DNA from: Nocardioides agariphilus
GTDB lineage: Bacteria > Actinomycetota > Actinomycetes > Propionibacteriales > Nocardioidaceae
Direction of reading: 5' to 3'
Assembly (NCBI RefSeq): GCF_015352445.1
Contig: NZ_JADKPO010000006.1
Location: 62,001-126,000, forward strand
DNA length: 64,000 bases
In this document: one piece after another, positions 9,640-18,513 of the stretch
Numbering within the stretch: the stretch's first letter is position 1
How the letters are laid out: each line of letters opens with the position of its first letter
Made by a program: the position numbers and the translations under genes
The notes under the pieces: generated by a model
The model's input: only the letters and a program-made list of their open reading frames with translations
Databases searched by the model: none
Told to the model about the DNA's origin: nothing

Positions 9640-10128
9640 ATGAGCGGCGCGATGCGCAAGATCGGCGAGTACCTCGGCCTGCTCGAGGACACCGGCCGCT
9701 ACGACGAGGAGCTCGACGAGGACCTCTACGAACGCACCGCCGTCGGGCAGTCGGCGCCGGTGCTCCGAGACAGTAGGTCGGGCACCGTGGCCGACCTCTC
9801 CGAGCGACGCCGCCCCACTGCGGTGCCCTCACGAGGGACGGTCGCCGAGCTGTCCCGGATCACCACGTTGCACCCACGGACCTACAACGAGGCGCGCACC
9901 ATCGGCGAGAACTTCCGCGACGGGGTGCCGGTGATCATGAACCTCTCGGAGATGGACGACTCCGATGCCAAGCGGCTGGTGGACTTCGCAGCCGGCCTGG
10001 TGTTTGCCACGCGTGGCACGATCGAGCGCGTCACCAACAAGGTGTTCCTGCTCTCGCCGCCCAACGTCACGGTCGCAGCCGAGGACAAGGAGCGGATCGC
10101 CGAGAACGGTTTCTTCAACCAGAGCTAG
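9640..10128 (+). CDS. sepF: cell division protein SepF
   Basis: Membrane-anchoring and Z-ring-bundling partner of FtsZ that replaces FtsA in actinobacteria. 162 aa. The N-terminal amphipathic segment ([17 protein letters not shown]) is the membrane-binding helix; a variable acidic linker follows; the C-terminal DUF552 core runs from about residue 78 ([26 protein letters not shown]) to the end. A strong GGAGGAAG ribosome site lies 5 nt before the ATG. A small 6-bp GC hairpin (9596-9611) lies in the leader. Confidence 0.96.
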   Translation: MSGAMRKIGEYLGLLEDTGRYDEELDEDLYERTAVGQSAPVLRDSRSGTVADLSERRRPTAVPSRGTVAELSRITTLHPRTYNEARTIGENFRDGVPVIMNLSEMDDSDAKRLVDFAAGLVFATRGTIERVTNKVFLLSPPNVTVAAEDKERIAENGFFNQS

Positions 10129-10170
10129 CGCTCGCGTCCGATCTCACGCTGATCAACTCCTGGGGTCCCG

Positions 10171-10461
10171 TTGCAACTCGCCGGTCAGGTCATCGAGGGC
10201 CTGCTGTGGTTCTTCATCGCCTTCATGTGGGTCCGCTTCGTGACCGAGTGGGTGCAGGTCTTCGCCCGCTCGTGGTCTCCGCGGGGCGTGCTGCTGGTCG
10301 CCCTCGAGGTCGTCTACTCCGTGACCGACCCGCCGATCAAGGCACTACGACGGGTGATCCCACCGCTGCGCATCGGCAACTTCGCACTCGACCTGAGCAT
10401 GCTGCTGGTGTTCATCGGCGCCTACGTCCTGCTCCGCGTCAACCGGGCCATCTTCTTCTGA
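10171..10461 (+). CDS. YggT family membrane protein
   Basis: Small YggT-family integral membrane protein of unknown biochemical role, almost always found between sepF and divIVA in Gram-positive bacteria and thought to act around division or envelope. 96 aa from a TTG start, with two hydrophobic spans (about 5-25 and 70-92) and the family segment TDPPIKALRRVIPPLRIG between them. The start rests on family length; the ribosome site is poor. Confidence 0.9.
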   Translation: MQLAGQVIEGLLWFFIAFMWVRFVTEWVQVFARSWSPRGVLLVALEVVYSVTDPPIKALRRVIPPLRIGNFALDLSMLLVFIGAYVLLRVNRAIFF

Positions 10462-10576
10462 GCCCGAGCGTCTCGACCCTGATCGGCGCCGAGGGTGCGT
10501 GGCGGCAGTCCCCGGCGTGTGGCGCTATGGTTTCCACCGACATCAAGAAAGCTCCTGACATGAATTGGGTGAGGTC

Positions 10577-11335
10577 ATGCCGCTGACGCCAGAGGACGTG
10601 AGCAACAAGCGTTTTACGCCAGTCCGCCTGCGCGAGGGCTACGACATGGGGGAGGTCGACCAGTTCCTCGACGAGGTCGAGGCCGAGCTCGCTCGCCTGA
10701 CCAAGGAGAACGACGAGCTGAGGACCAAGCTCTCTGCGGCGCAGCAAGGCGACGGCGCATCGTTCGCGAGGGCAGAGCCCGAGCCCGAGCCGTACGTCGC
10801 TGCGACGCCCGAGCCTGAGCCGGAGCCCCAGCCTGAGCCGGAGCCCTACCGCGCTCCGGTCGCCGAGACGCCGGTCGAGACGATCCGCGTCGAGACGGTG
10901 CCCGAGGCATCCAACGCGGCAGCCCGGCTGCTCGAGCTCGCGACCCGCAACGCCGACGAGCTCGTCGATGACGCCAAGAACCAGGCCGACAGGATCATCG
11001 GCGAGGCCCGCACCAAGGCCGAGCGCCTCGAGTCCGAGGCCAAGAGCAACGCCGATCGTCTCGAGGCCGACGCCCGCAGCCGCGCGCAGATGCTCGACTC
11101 CGAGACCGCCCAGAAGCGCCAGATCATGTTCGGCGACCTGGAGAAGGAGCAGGAGAAGCTCAACAGCGAGGTCGAGAACCTGCGGCAGTTCGAGCGCGAG
11201 TACCGTTCGCGCCTGCGCAGCTACTTCAGCCAGCAGCTGGAACTGCTCAACAACGGCGAGACCAGCGCGCCCAGTGGCGAGGAGCAGCCCCAGCCGAAGC
11301 GACTCCGGTCGATCCTCGGCGAGGACGACGGCTGA
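10577..11335 (+). CDS. DivIVA-domain polar growth protein (Wag31)
   Basis: Coiled-coil scaffold that binds negatively curved membrane at poles and septa and recruits the wall-elongation machinery. 252 aa. The N-terminal DivIVA domain MPLTPEDVSNKRFTPVRLRE and GYDMGEVDQFLDEVE is diagnostic; residues about 65-100 are a Pro/Glu-rich EPEPEP linker; about 110-225 is a long coiled coil with repeated AERLESEAKSNADRLEADA-type heptads. ATG 10577 is favoured over the in-frame TTG 10565 because family members start MPLTPEDV. Last gene of this block before a strong terminator. Confidence 0.95.
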   Translation: MPLTPEDVSNKRFTPVRLREGYDMGEVDQFLDEVEAELARLTKENDELRTKLSAAQQGDGASFARAEPEPEPYVAATPEPEPEPQPEPEPYRAPVAETPVETIRVETVPEASNAAARLLELATRNADELVDDAKNQADRIIGEARTKAERLESEAKSNADRLEADARSRAQMLDSETAQKRQIMFGDLEKEQEKLNSEVENLRQFEREYRSRLRSYFSQQLELLNNGETSAPSGEEQPQPKRLRSILGEDDG

Positions 11336-11380
11336 GCGCTAGCAAGACACCCGGTCCCTTGCCTCACCCCTAGGGACTAG

Positions 11381-11412
11381 ACAGCGGCCGACCCCCTGGG
11401 GTCGGCCGCTGT
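11381..11412 (+). terminator. strong intrinsic-type hairpin after divIVA
   Basis: Perfect 15-bp GC-rich stem, 11381-11395 with 11398-11412, separated by only CT. No U-tract follows, as is common in high-GC genomes. It closes the sepF-yggT-divIVA unit. Confidence 0.8.
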
Positions 11413-11430
11413 CGTGCGTGGCGAGCCTGT

Positions 11431-11459
11431 TTGAAGCCTCCCATCGGGGGCGTTACCCT
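11431..11459 (+). promoter_or_regulatory. candidate promoter of the DksA-like gene
   Basis: TTGAAG (11431-11436) and TACCCT (11454-11459) are separated by exactly 17 nt, and lie directly after the divIVA terminator and 82 nt before the next start codon. Confidence 0.55.
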
Positions 11460-11540
11460 CCGTGCCACGACGCGTGGCGGCTGTGCTCCAAGCCGGAGCC
11501 CTCGGACGTCACCCCAGGCCCCAGGGAAGGCCGGCACCCG

Positions 11541-12509
11541 ATGGCTCGTACCTCCACCCGGAAGACGACGGCCGCACCAGCCAAGAAGACCGCTTCCGCT
11601 ACCGCGAAGAAGGCGTCTGCGGCGAAGAAGGCGGCACCTGTCAAGAAGGCCGCTCCGGCCAAGAAGGCTCCGGCGAAGAAGACGGCTCCGGCCAAGAAGA
11701 CGGCTCCGGCCAAGAAGACGGCTCCGGCCAAGAAGACGGCTCCGGCCAAGAAGACGGCTCCGGCCAAGAAGGCGGCTGCGGCGAAGAAGGCGGCTCCGGC
11801 CAAGAAGGCGGCTGCGGCGAAGAAGGCGGCTCCGGCCAAGAAGGCGGCTCCGGCCAAGAAGGCCGCCCCGGTCAAGAAGGCCGCCCCGGCGAAGAAGGCC
11901 CCGGCGAAGAAGGCACCGGTCAAGCGCGCCACGGCTGCGGTCGCCAAGAAGGCTCCCGCCAAGAAGGCTCCCGCCAAGAAGGCTCCCGCCAAGAAGGCTC
12001 CCGCCAAGAAGGCGACGACCGCGAAGAGGACCACTCCTGCCCGTGACGCTGGCACCGCGGTGGCCACCCGCCCGACGCAGTCGAGCTCTCGGGCCGCGGC
12101 CGCGCGCAAGGCTGTCAGCGCCTTGGTGGTCAAGGAGGGGGAGGGCGCCTGGACGAAGGCCGAGATCAAGGAGGTCCTCTCCGAGCTGCACGCGGACCGT
12201 GATCGCGTCGTCCGCACGCTCTCGGGTCAAGAGGCCGAGCTCGACAAGCTGATGCGCGATGCCGGTGACGGCGCGGGACACGATCAGGCAGACATGGGCG
12301 CGACCAGCTTCGAGCGTGACCAGGAGATCATCGTGGTCCACAACGAACGCGAGAAGCTGGCCCAGATCGACAGGGCGTTGGCTCGCATCGCCGACGGCAC
12401 CTACGGCATCTGCGAGTCCTGCGGCAACCCCATCGGCAAGATGCGGGCCATGGCCTTCCCCCGTGCCACACTGTGCATGACATGCAAGCAGCGCGAGGAG
12501 CGTCGCTGA
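11541..12509 (+). CDS. TraR/DksA zinc-finger protein with histone H1-like Lys/Ala-rich N-terminus
   Basis: 322 aa from ATG 11541 (GGGAAGG 11 nt upstream). Residues about 1-165 are low-complexity KKAPA/KKTAPA repeats resembling histone H1 tails and likely to bind DNA or RNA nonspecifically. Residues about 195-322 form a DksA/TraR domain: a coiled-coil stretch (EIKEVLSELHADRDRVVRTL) then a four-cysteine zinc finger, C291-x2-C294-x17-C312-x2-C315. DksA-family proteins bind the RNA polymerase secondary channel; whether this one does is inference. Homologous architectures exist in actinobacteria. Its stop overlaps the lspA open frame, suggesting co-transcription. Confidence 0.88.
   Translation: MARTSTRKTTAAPAKKTASATAKKASAAKKAAPVKKAAPAKKAPAKKTAPAKKTAPAKKTAPAKKTAPAKKTAPAKKAAAAKKAAPAKKAAAAKKAAPAKKAAPAKKAAPVKKAAPAKKAPAKKAPVKRATAAVAKKAPAKKAPAKKAPAKKAPAKKATTAKRTTPARDAGTAVATRPTQSSSRAAAARKAVSALVVKEGEGAWTKAEIKEVLSELHADRDRVVRTLSGQEAELDKLMRDAGDGAGHDQADMGATSFERDQEIIVVHNEREKLAQIDRALARIADGTYGICESCGNPIGKMRAMAFPRATLCMTCKQREERR
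11676..11765 (+). repeat. five perfect 18-bp tandem repeats
   Basis: Unit AAGAAGACGGCTCCGGCC repeated five times without a mismatch, encoding KKTAPA each time inside the Lys-rich tail. Perfect nucleotide identity, not only peptide identity, points to recent slippage or duplication. Confidence 0.95.
11946..12005 (+). repeat. four perfect 15-bp tandem repeats
   Basis: Unit AAGAAGGCTCCCGCC repeated four times, encoding KKAPA in the same tail but with a different codon choice (CCC for Pro) than the 18-bp array, so the two arrays expanded independently. Confidence 0.95.
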
Positions 12510-13042
12510 CACACAGCGACGCCCGGTCATCTGACCATAGCGACCGCCGCCGCACTTCGCGCACGATCTTCGTCGTCGTCGCTGTGACGGCGTACTCCGT
12601 CGACGTGCTGGCGAAGATCTGGGCCGTGCAGCGGCTCGATGACGGCGACATCGAGGTGCTGGGCGACTGGTTCCGGCTGCACCTGGTGCGCAACCCCGGT
12701 GCGGCGTTCAGCACGGGCGAGAGCTTCACCGTCGTGTTCAGCCTGGTGGCGATCGCGGCAGTCTGCGTGGTGCTGTGGTTCAGCCGCAGGCTCGGCAACC
12801 GGGTCTGGGCGGTCGCGCTCGGCCTCCTGCTCGCCGGCATCAGCGGCAACCTGACCGACCGGCTGCTGCGTGATCCCGGTCCGTTGCGCGGGCACGTGGT
12901 CGACCTCTTCTCGGTGCCGCACTGGCCGGTCTTCAACGTGGCCGACGTCTGCATCGACATCGCCGCCGGCCTGATCCTGCTGCAGGCCTTCCGCAATGTC
13001 CGGCTCGACGGCCGCACGGCCGAGACGGGCAAGCACCAGTGA
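12482..13042 (+). CDS. lspA: lipoprotein signal peptidase II
   Basis: Aspartic membrane protease that cleaves prolipoprotein signal peptides after Lgt modification. Four hydrophobic spans and both catalytic aspartates are visible, in GNLTDRLLR and [18 protein letters not shown] is the other family motif. The start is uncertain: ATG 12482 is given (186 aa), GTG 12473 is open too, and a CTG at 12506 overlapping the upstream TGA has the best ribosome site (GAGGAG, 5 nt) and would give a normal-length protein. It is coupled to rluD (GTGA overlap). Substrates in this window include the Sco1-like and LivK lipoproteins. Confidence 0.93.
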   Translation: MQAARGASLTHSDARSSDHSDRRRTSRTIFVVVAVTAYSVDVLAKIWAVQRLDDGDIEVLGDWFRLHLVRNPGAAFSTGESFTVVFSLVAIAAVCVVLWFSRRLGNRVWAVALGLLLAGISGNLTDRLLRDPGPLRGHVVDLFSVPHWPVFNVADVCIDIAAGLILLQAFRNVRLDGRTAETGKHQ

Positions 13043-13974
13043 CCGCGGTGGACCACCGGGTGCTCGCCGTGCCCGAGGGGCTCGCGGGCGAGCGGCTCGA
13101 CGCCGCCATGGCGCGGTTGTTCGGCCTCTCGCGCACTCGCGCCGCCGACCTCATCAGCGCGGGCCACGTCACGATCGACGGGGCCGCCGCGGCCAAGAGC
13201 GAGCGCCTGGTGCCAGGGAGCATGCTCGAGGTTGCGATCCCCTCACAGGCAGATCCTTTGGAGGTGGTCCCCGAGATCGTCGAAGGGATCAAGATCCTCC
13301 ACGACGACGACTCGATCGTGGTGATCGACAAGCCCGTGGGCGTCGCGGTGCACCCCTCGCCCGGGTGGACGGGTCCGACGGTCGTAGGCCACCTCACCGC
13401 CGCCGGCTTCAGGATCGCCACCAGCGGTGCCTCCGAACGACAAGGGATCGTCCAACGGCTCGACGTCGGCACGTCGGGGGTGATGGTGATCTGCAAGGGC
13501 GAGCGCGCCTACTCGGTGCTCAAGAACGCCTTCCGCCATCGCACGGTCGACAAGGTCTACCACGCCCTGGTGCAAGGCCACCCGGACCCGCTCGAGGGCA
13601 CCATCGACGCACCGATCGGGCGACACCCGAAGGCCGACTACAAGTACGCCGTGATGGCCGACGGCCGTCACAGCGTGACGCACTACGAGACGCTCGAGGC
13701 GCACCGATTCGCCTCGTTGCTCGAGGTCCATCTCGAGACCGGCCGCACCCACCAGATCCGCGTGCACATGAGCGCGCTCAAGCACCCGTGCGTCGGTGAC
13801 CTGACCTACGGCGCCGATCCGACCCTGGCCCAGCGCCTCGGGCTCGAGCGGCAGTGGCTGCACGCGACCCGTCTCGGCTTCGACCACCCGGACTCGGGTG
13901 AGTACGTCGAGTACAGCGCGACCTACCCTGAGGATCTGTCTGCCGCTCTCGAGGTCGTGCGCGGGCTGGACTGA
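13039..13974 (+). CDS. RluA-family 23S rRNA pseudouridine synthase (RluD-like)
   Basis: Pseudouridine synthase, 311 aa, GTG start overlapping the lspA stop. An N-terminal S4 RNA-binding domain (about 15-75, [21 protein letters not shown]) precedes the RluA catalytic domain with [15 protein letters not shown], the catalytic-aspartate motif [12 protein letters not shown] and the [22 protein letters not shown] signature. The lspA-rluD pairing is widely conserved and supports an RluD-like target in helix 69, though the exact site cannot be read from sequence. Confidence 0.93.
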   Translation: MTAVDHRVLAVPEGLAGERLDAAMARLFGLSRTRAADLISAGHVTIDGAAAAKSERLVPGSMLEVAIPSQADPLEVVPEIVEGIKILHDDDSIVVIDKPVGVAVHPSPGWTGPTVVGHLTAAGFRIATSGASERQGIVQRLDVGTSGVMVICKGERAYSVLKNAFRHRTVDKVYHALVQGHPDPLEGTIDAPIGRHPKADYKYAVMADGRHSVTHYETLEAHRFASLLEVHLETGRTHQIRVHMSALKHPCVGDLTYGADPTLAQRLGLERQWLHATRLGFDHPDSGEYVEYSATYPEDLSAALEVVRGLD

Positions 13975-14048
13975 CCCTCCGGCCGCGTCACTGCCGGATG
14001 CGCTGGTGCGCTGGTGCCGCACCTGGCCAGGTCTGGCACCCTGGCTCG

Positions 14049-14759
14049 GTGAGCGAGGACCTGCGCGTGCGCCCGGCGGAGGCCGACGAGTCCGCCCCTC
14101 TTGCGGAGCTCTACGGACGCTCCCGCGCTGCGGCCCGGATGCCGCCGGGCGTCCACACGGCCGAGGAGGACCGGGCCTGGTTCGCTGCACGACTGCGCGA
14201 CGGCGAGCACGAGCTGTGGGTGGCCGAGCGCGACGGTCCGTTGTTGGGCTATGCCATGGCGACCCGCACCTGGCTCGACCACCTCTTCGTGGACCCGCAG
14301 GCCCAGGGACGCGGCGTCGGTGGTGTGCTCCTGGACACCGTCAAGGGCGTGCGACCGGGCGGCTTCTGCCTGTGGGTCTTCGAGGTCAACGCGCCGGCCA
14401 GGGAGTTCTACCGTCGGCGCGGGCTGGTCGAGCTCGAGCGGACCGACGGCTCGGGCAACGAGGAGCACGCACCCGACGTACGGATGGCCTGGCCGGGCCT
14501 CGATCCGATGGCCTTCTACCGAGGGCTGATCGACGAGGTGGACGACTCGCTCGGTGAGCTCTTGTCGCGTCGGGTCGCCCTGACCAGGGCGGTGCAGGCC
14601 GTCAAGCCCTCCACGGACCGCGACCATGCGCGTGAGCGCGAGATCGCCGAGCGGCTCGCAGGGATCGCGCCCGAGCTGGGAGCCGACCGGCTGCTTCGGA
14701 TCGTGCAGACGCTCATCACCGAGAGCCTCGAGGTAGCCGGAGAAGACGGGTCGAGGTGA
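14049..14759 (+). CDS. GNAT acetyltransferase fused to an AroQ-type chorismate mutase domain
   Basis: 236 aa from GTG 14049; an upstream in-frame ATG at 13998 adds non-conserved sequence. Residues about 4-150 are a GNAT fold, with LDHLFVDPQAQGRGVGGVLL as the acetyl-CoA binding motif and VNAPAREFYRRRGLVE. Residues about 155-232 align with AroQ chorismate mutases: YRGLIDEVDDSLGELLSRR, QAVK, HAREREIAERL and VQTLITES. These place an Arg, Arg, Lys, Arg-Glu and Gln at the positions of the E. coli P-protein residues R11, R28, K39, R51/E52 and Q88. It would convert chorismate to prephenate; the acetyltransferase substrate is unknown. Confidence 0.8.
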   Translation: MSEDLRVRPAEADESAPLAELYGRSRAAARMPPGVHTAEEDRAWFAARLRDGEHELWVAERDGPLLGYAMATRTWLDHLFVDPQAQGRGVGGVLLDTVKGVRPGGFCLWVFEVNAPAREFYRRRGLVELERTDGSGNEEHAPDVRMAWPGLDPMAFYRGLIDEVDDSLGELLSRRVALTRAVQAVKPSTDRDHAREREIAERLAGIAPELGADRLLRIVQTLITESLEVAGEDGSR

Positions 14760-14844
14760 GGGTCGGCGCGGCCGGTGCCGGGGGTCGGAGCGGGGGAACA
14801 TGGGACTGTCGGCGCGTGGTGGCACCATCTGATCCCGGCCCGGT

Positions 14845-14850
14845 TACGCT
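14845..14850 (+). promoter_or_regulatory. candidate -10 box upstream of dnaE
   Basis: TACGCT in the 184-nt gap between the GNAT-mutase gene and dnaE, about 94 nt before the dnaE ATG. The rest of the gap shows no gene. Weak evidence, since no matching -35 is obvious. Confidence 0.3.
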
Positions 14851-14943
14851 GGCGACCTTCCCCTCATGGTCGCCCGGCGCCCGGCCGCGGCTGGTTCGGC
14901 GCGCCCGCGCCCACGAGCGAGTGAGAAGGAGTCGCGACACCTC

Positions 14944-17900
14944 ATGACGACGGGCCGAGACGACTCCTTCGTCCACCTGCACGTCCACACCGAGTACTCC
15001 ATGCTCGACGGCGCCGCGCGCCTGGGACCGTTGACCCAACGGGTGGCCGACCTCGGCATGCCGGCTGTCGCGATGACCGATCACGGCAACGTCTTCGGGG
15101 CCTACGAGTTCTCCAAGGCGGCGCGGGCAGCGGGCGTCAAGCCGATCATCGGCATGGAGGCCTACGCCGCGCCCAACATCAGCCGATTCGAGCGCAAGGG
15201 CGTCAACTTCTACGACGGCGGCTCCGACGACGTATCCGCACGCGGCGCCTACACCCACATGACCCTGCTGTCGGAGTCGACCGAGGGCATGCACAACCTG
15301 TTCCGGCTCTCGACGGGGGCTTGGCGCGACGGCTTCTTCAAGCAGCCCCGCCTCGACCGGGAGCTGCTCGCCCAGCACAGCAAGGGCATCATCGCCACGA
15401 CCGGCTGCCCGTCGGGAGAGGTGCAGGTCCACCTGCGCTACGGCAACTACGAGGCTGCCCGGCAGGCAGCCGCCGACCACCAGGACATCTTCGGCCGCGA
15501 GAGCTACTTCCTCGAGCTGATGGACCACGACCTACCGCTCGAGAACCGCGTGCGCGACGGGCTGCTGCGGTTGTCCAAGGACCTCCGCATCCCGCTGCTG
15601 GCCACCAACGACTCCCACTACGTCGACGAGAAGGACGCTCTGTCGCAAGAGCACCTGCTCTGTATCAACTCCGGATCGACGATGGACATCCCCGCGGGTG
15701 ACGGACCCGGACAGCGGTTCGCGTTCTCCGGCACCGGCTACTACGTCAAGAGTGCCGCGCAGATGCGTGGACTGTGGGTGGACAAGCACGGTCTGCGCGA
15801 GGCCTGCGACAACACCTTGCTGATCGCCGAGCGCTGCGATGTCGCCTTCACCGAGGGCAACGGCACCTTCATGCCTCGCTTCCCCTGCCCGCCCGGCGAG
15901 GACGAGACCTCCTGGCTGCTCAAGGAGGTCGAGACGGGTCTGCGGTTCCGCTACCCGGACGGCGCGACCGACGAGATCCGCCAGCGCGCGGAGTTCGAGC
16001 TCGGCGTGATCACCCAGATGGGCTTCAGCGGCTACTTCCTCGTCGTCGCCGACTTCATCAACTGGGCCAAGAACAACGGCATCCGGGTCGGTCCGGGCCG
16101 CGGCTCGGGCGCGGGCTCCATCGTGGCCTACGCCTTGCGCATCACCGATCTCGACCCGCTTGTCCACGGCTTGCTGTTCGAGCGGTTCCTCAACCCGGAC
16201 CGCGTCTCGATGCCTGACTTCGACATCGACTTCGACGAGCGCCGTCGTGGCGAGGTCATCAAGTACGTCACCGACAAGTACGGCGACGACCGCGTCTCGA
16301 TGATCGTCACCTACGGCACGATCAAGTCCAAGCAGGCCATCAAGGACTCCTCCCGCATCCTCGGCTACCCCTTCGCCATGGGCGACCGGGTCACCAAGGC
16401 GATGCCGCCGGCGGTGATGGGCAAGGACGTCCCGCTCCAGGAGCTGTTCAACCCCGAGCACAAGCGCTACTCCGAGGGCGGGGAGTTCCGCTCTCTGGTC
16501 GAGTCCGACCCCGACGTGCGCAAGGTGGTCGACACCGCCATCGGCATCGAGGGCCTCAAGCGGCAGTGGGGCGTGCACGCGGCCGGCGTGATCATGTCCA
16601 GCGAGCCGCTGCTCGACATCATCCCGATGCTCAAGCGGCCGGCCGACGGCGCGATGATCACGCAGTTCGACTACCCGACGTGCGAGTCCCTGGGCCTGAT
16701 CAAGATGGACTTCCTGGGCCTGCGCAACCTGACCGTGATCGACGACTGCGTCAAGAACATCGAGACCAACCGCGGCGAGACCGTGGTGCTGGAGGAGCTC
16801 GCCCTCGACGACCCGGCGACCTACCAGTTGCTCCAGAAGGGCGACACGCTCGGGGTCTTCCAGCTCGACGGCGGACCGATGCGCGCTCTGCTGCGTTCGA
16901 TGCGACCCGATGAGTTCAAGGACATCTCGGCTGTCGGCGCGCTCTATCGTCCGGGGCCGATGGGCATGGACTCCCACAACAAGTACGCCCGCCGCAAGAC
17001 CGGCCGCGAGCCCGTCGTGGCCATCCATCCCGAACTGGCCGAGCCACTGGCCGAGATCCTCGACGAGACCTACGGCCTGCTGGTCTATCAGGAGCAGGTG
17101 ATGGCCATCGTGCGGAAGGTCGCCGGCTACTCCCTGGGCCAGGCCGACCTGCTGCGCAAGGCGATGGGCAAGAAGAAGAAGGAGATCCTCGACGCCGAGT
17201 ACCTCCCCTTCTCCGAGGGCATGGTGGCAAACGGCTTCAGCAAGGGTGCGATCGACGCACTGTGGGCGGTGCTGGTCCCGTTCTCCGACTACGCCTTCAA
17301 CAAGGCCCACTCAGCGGCCTACGGACTGGTCTCCTACTGGACGGCCTATCTCAAGGCCAACTACCCCCCCGAGTACATGGCCGCGCTCCTGACGTCCGTC
17401 AAGGACGACAAGGACAAGATGGCGATCTACCTCAACGAGTGTCGGCGGATGAAGATCCAGGTGCTCCCGCCTGACGTCAACGAGTCCGCGACCAACTTCA
17501 CCCCCGTCGGCCGCGACATCCGCTTCGGTCTGACCGCGGTGCGCAACGTCGGTCACAACGTGGTCTCCGGCATCGTCGAGGCACGCGAGCAGAAGGGCCG
17601 CTACGCCGACTTCAACGACTTCATGGACAAGGTGCCGGCCCTGGTCTGCAACAAGCGCGTCCTGGAGTCGCTGGTCAAGGCCGGCGCGTTCGACGACATG
17701 AAGCACAAGCGGCGGGCGCTGGTCGCCATCCACGAGACCGCCGTCGACCAGTACGTCGACATCAAGCGCAACGAGGCGATCGGCCAGGACTCGCTGTTCG
17801 CCGGCTTGGACGGACTCGACGGCGCAGGGGGTGGCAGCAGCTTCGGCATCTCGGTCACCGTGCCCGACCTCGACGAGTGGGACAAGATGACGCTGCTGGG

Positions 17901-18513
17901 CCACGAGCGGGAGATGTTGGGGCTCTACGTCTCCGACCACCCGCTGCTCGGCCTGGAGCACGTGTTGTCGCAGGGCACCGACTGCACCATCGGCCAGCTG
18001 CTCCTCGACGAGGACCGGCCCGACGGCAGCTACGTCACGATCAGCGGTCTGGTGACCTCGGTGCAACGCAAGATCACCAAGAAGGGCGACTCCTGGGCCA
18101 TCGTGCAGCTCGAGGACCTCGACGGTGGCATCGAGGTGCTGATGTTCCCCAGCACCTACCAGCTGGCCAGCACCTACCTCGTCGAGGACGCCATCATCAC
18201 CGTGCGTGGCTCCCTGTCTCGCGACAAGGACACCCCCGCGATCCGGGCCCAAGAGGTCACGGTTCCCGACCTCTCCGAGGGGCCGACGGGCCCGGTGGTG
18301 ATCCGGCTGCCCTCCACCCGGTGCACCCCCCCGGTCGTCGAGAAGCTCACCGAGGTACTGCGCACCCACCCCGGCATGACCGAGGTCCACCTCCAGCTGC
18401 TCGCGCGCGACTCCACCCAGGTGCTGCGGCTGCCGGCGCACCGGGTGACCGCGAGCCCGGCCCTGTTCGCCGACCTCAAGCAGCTGCTCGGGCCGGGGTG
18501 TCTGATCCCATGA
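14944..18513 (+). CDS. dnaE: DNA polymerase III alpha subunit (DnaE1)
   Basis: Replicative polymerase, 1189 aa from ATG 14944 (GAAGGAG upstream). The PHP domain opens with FVHLHVHTEYSMLDGAA and AMTDHGNVFGAYEF; its metal-binding histidines appear intact, consistent with the proofreading PHP domain described for mycobacterial DnaE1. Polymerase catalytic aspartates lie in VSMPDFDIDFDERRR; GPGRGSGAGS, YRPGPMGMD and AHSAAYGLVSYWTAYLKANYP are further C-family signatures. The tandem HhH and OB (YVTISGLVTSV) domains follow. Full length matches DnaE1 rather than the shorter error-prone DnaE2/ImuC. Confidence 0.98.
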   Translation: MTTGRDDSFVHLHVHTEYSMLDGAARLGPLTQRVADLGMPAVAMTDHGNVFGAYEFSKAARAAGVKPIIGMEAYAAPNISRFERKGVNFYDGGSDDVSARGAYTHMTLLSESTEGMHNLFRLSTGAWRDGFFKQPRLDRELLAQHSKGIIATTGCPSGEVQVHLRYGNYEAARQAAADHQDIFGRESYFLELMDHDLPLENRVRDGLLRLSKDLRIPLLATNDSHYVDEKDALSQEHLLCINSGSTMDIPAGDGPGQRFAFSGTGYYVKSAAQMRGLWVDKHGLREACDNTLLIAERCDVAFTEGNGTFMPRFPCPPGEDETSWLLKEVETGLRFRYPDGATDEIRQRAEFELGVITQMGFSGYFLVVADFINWAKNNGIRVGPGRGSGAGSIVAYALRITDLDPLVHGLLFERFLNPDRVSMPDFDIDFDERRRGEVIKYVTDKYGDDRVSMIVTYGTIKSKQAIKDSSRILGYPFAMGDRVTKAMPPAVMGKDVPLQELFNPEHKRYSEGGEFRSLVESDPDVRKVVDTAIGIEGLKRQWGVHAAGVIMSSEPLLDIIPMLKRPADGAMITQFDYPTCESLGLIKMDFLGLRNLTVIDDCVKNIETNRGETVVLEELALDDPATYQLLQKGDTLGVFQLDGGPMRALLRSMRPDEFKDISAVGALYRPGPMGMDSHNKYARRKTGREPVVAIHPELAEPLAEILDETYGLLVYQEQVMAIVRKVAGYSLGQADLLRKAMGKKKKEILDAEYLPFSEGMVANGFSKGAIDALWAVLVPFSDYAFNKAHSAAYGLVSYWTAYLKANYPPEYMAALLTSVKDDKDKMAIYLNECRRMKIQVLPPDVNESATNFTPVGRDIRFGLTAVRNVGHNVVSGIVEAREQKGRYADFNDFMDKVPALVCNKRVLESLVKAGAFDDMKHKRRALVAIHETAVDQYVDIKRNEAIGQDSLFAGLDGLDGAGGGSSFGISVTVPDLDEWDKMTLLGHEREMLGLYVSDHPLLGLEHVLSQGTDCTIGQLLLDEDRPDGSYVTISGLVTSVQRKITKKGDSWAIVQLEDLDGGIEVLMFPSTYQLASTYLVEDAIITVRGSLSRDKDTPAIRAQEVTVPDLSEGPTGPVVIRLPSTRCTPPVVEKLTEVLRTHPGMTEVHLQLLARDSTQVLRLPAHRVTASPALFADLKQLLGPGCLIP

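Noticed and set aside
11676-12005. Reading the 18-bp and 15-bp arrays as a regulatory or CRISPR-like repeat
   Set aside because: They stay in frame with the coding sequence, contain no spacers, and encode the Lys-rich tail.
15532-17310. 592-codon minus-strand open frame within dnaE
   Set aside because: Shadow of dnaE, whose catalytic motifs are intact on the plus strand.
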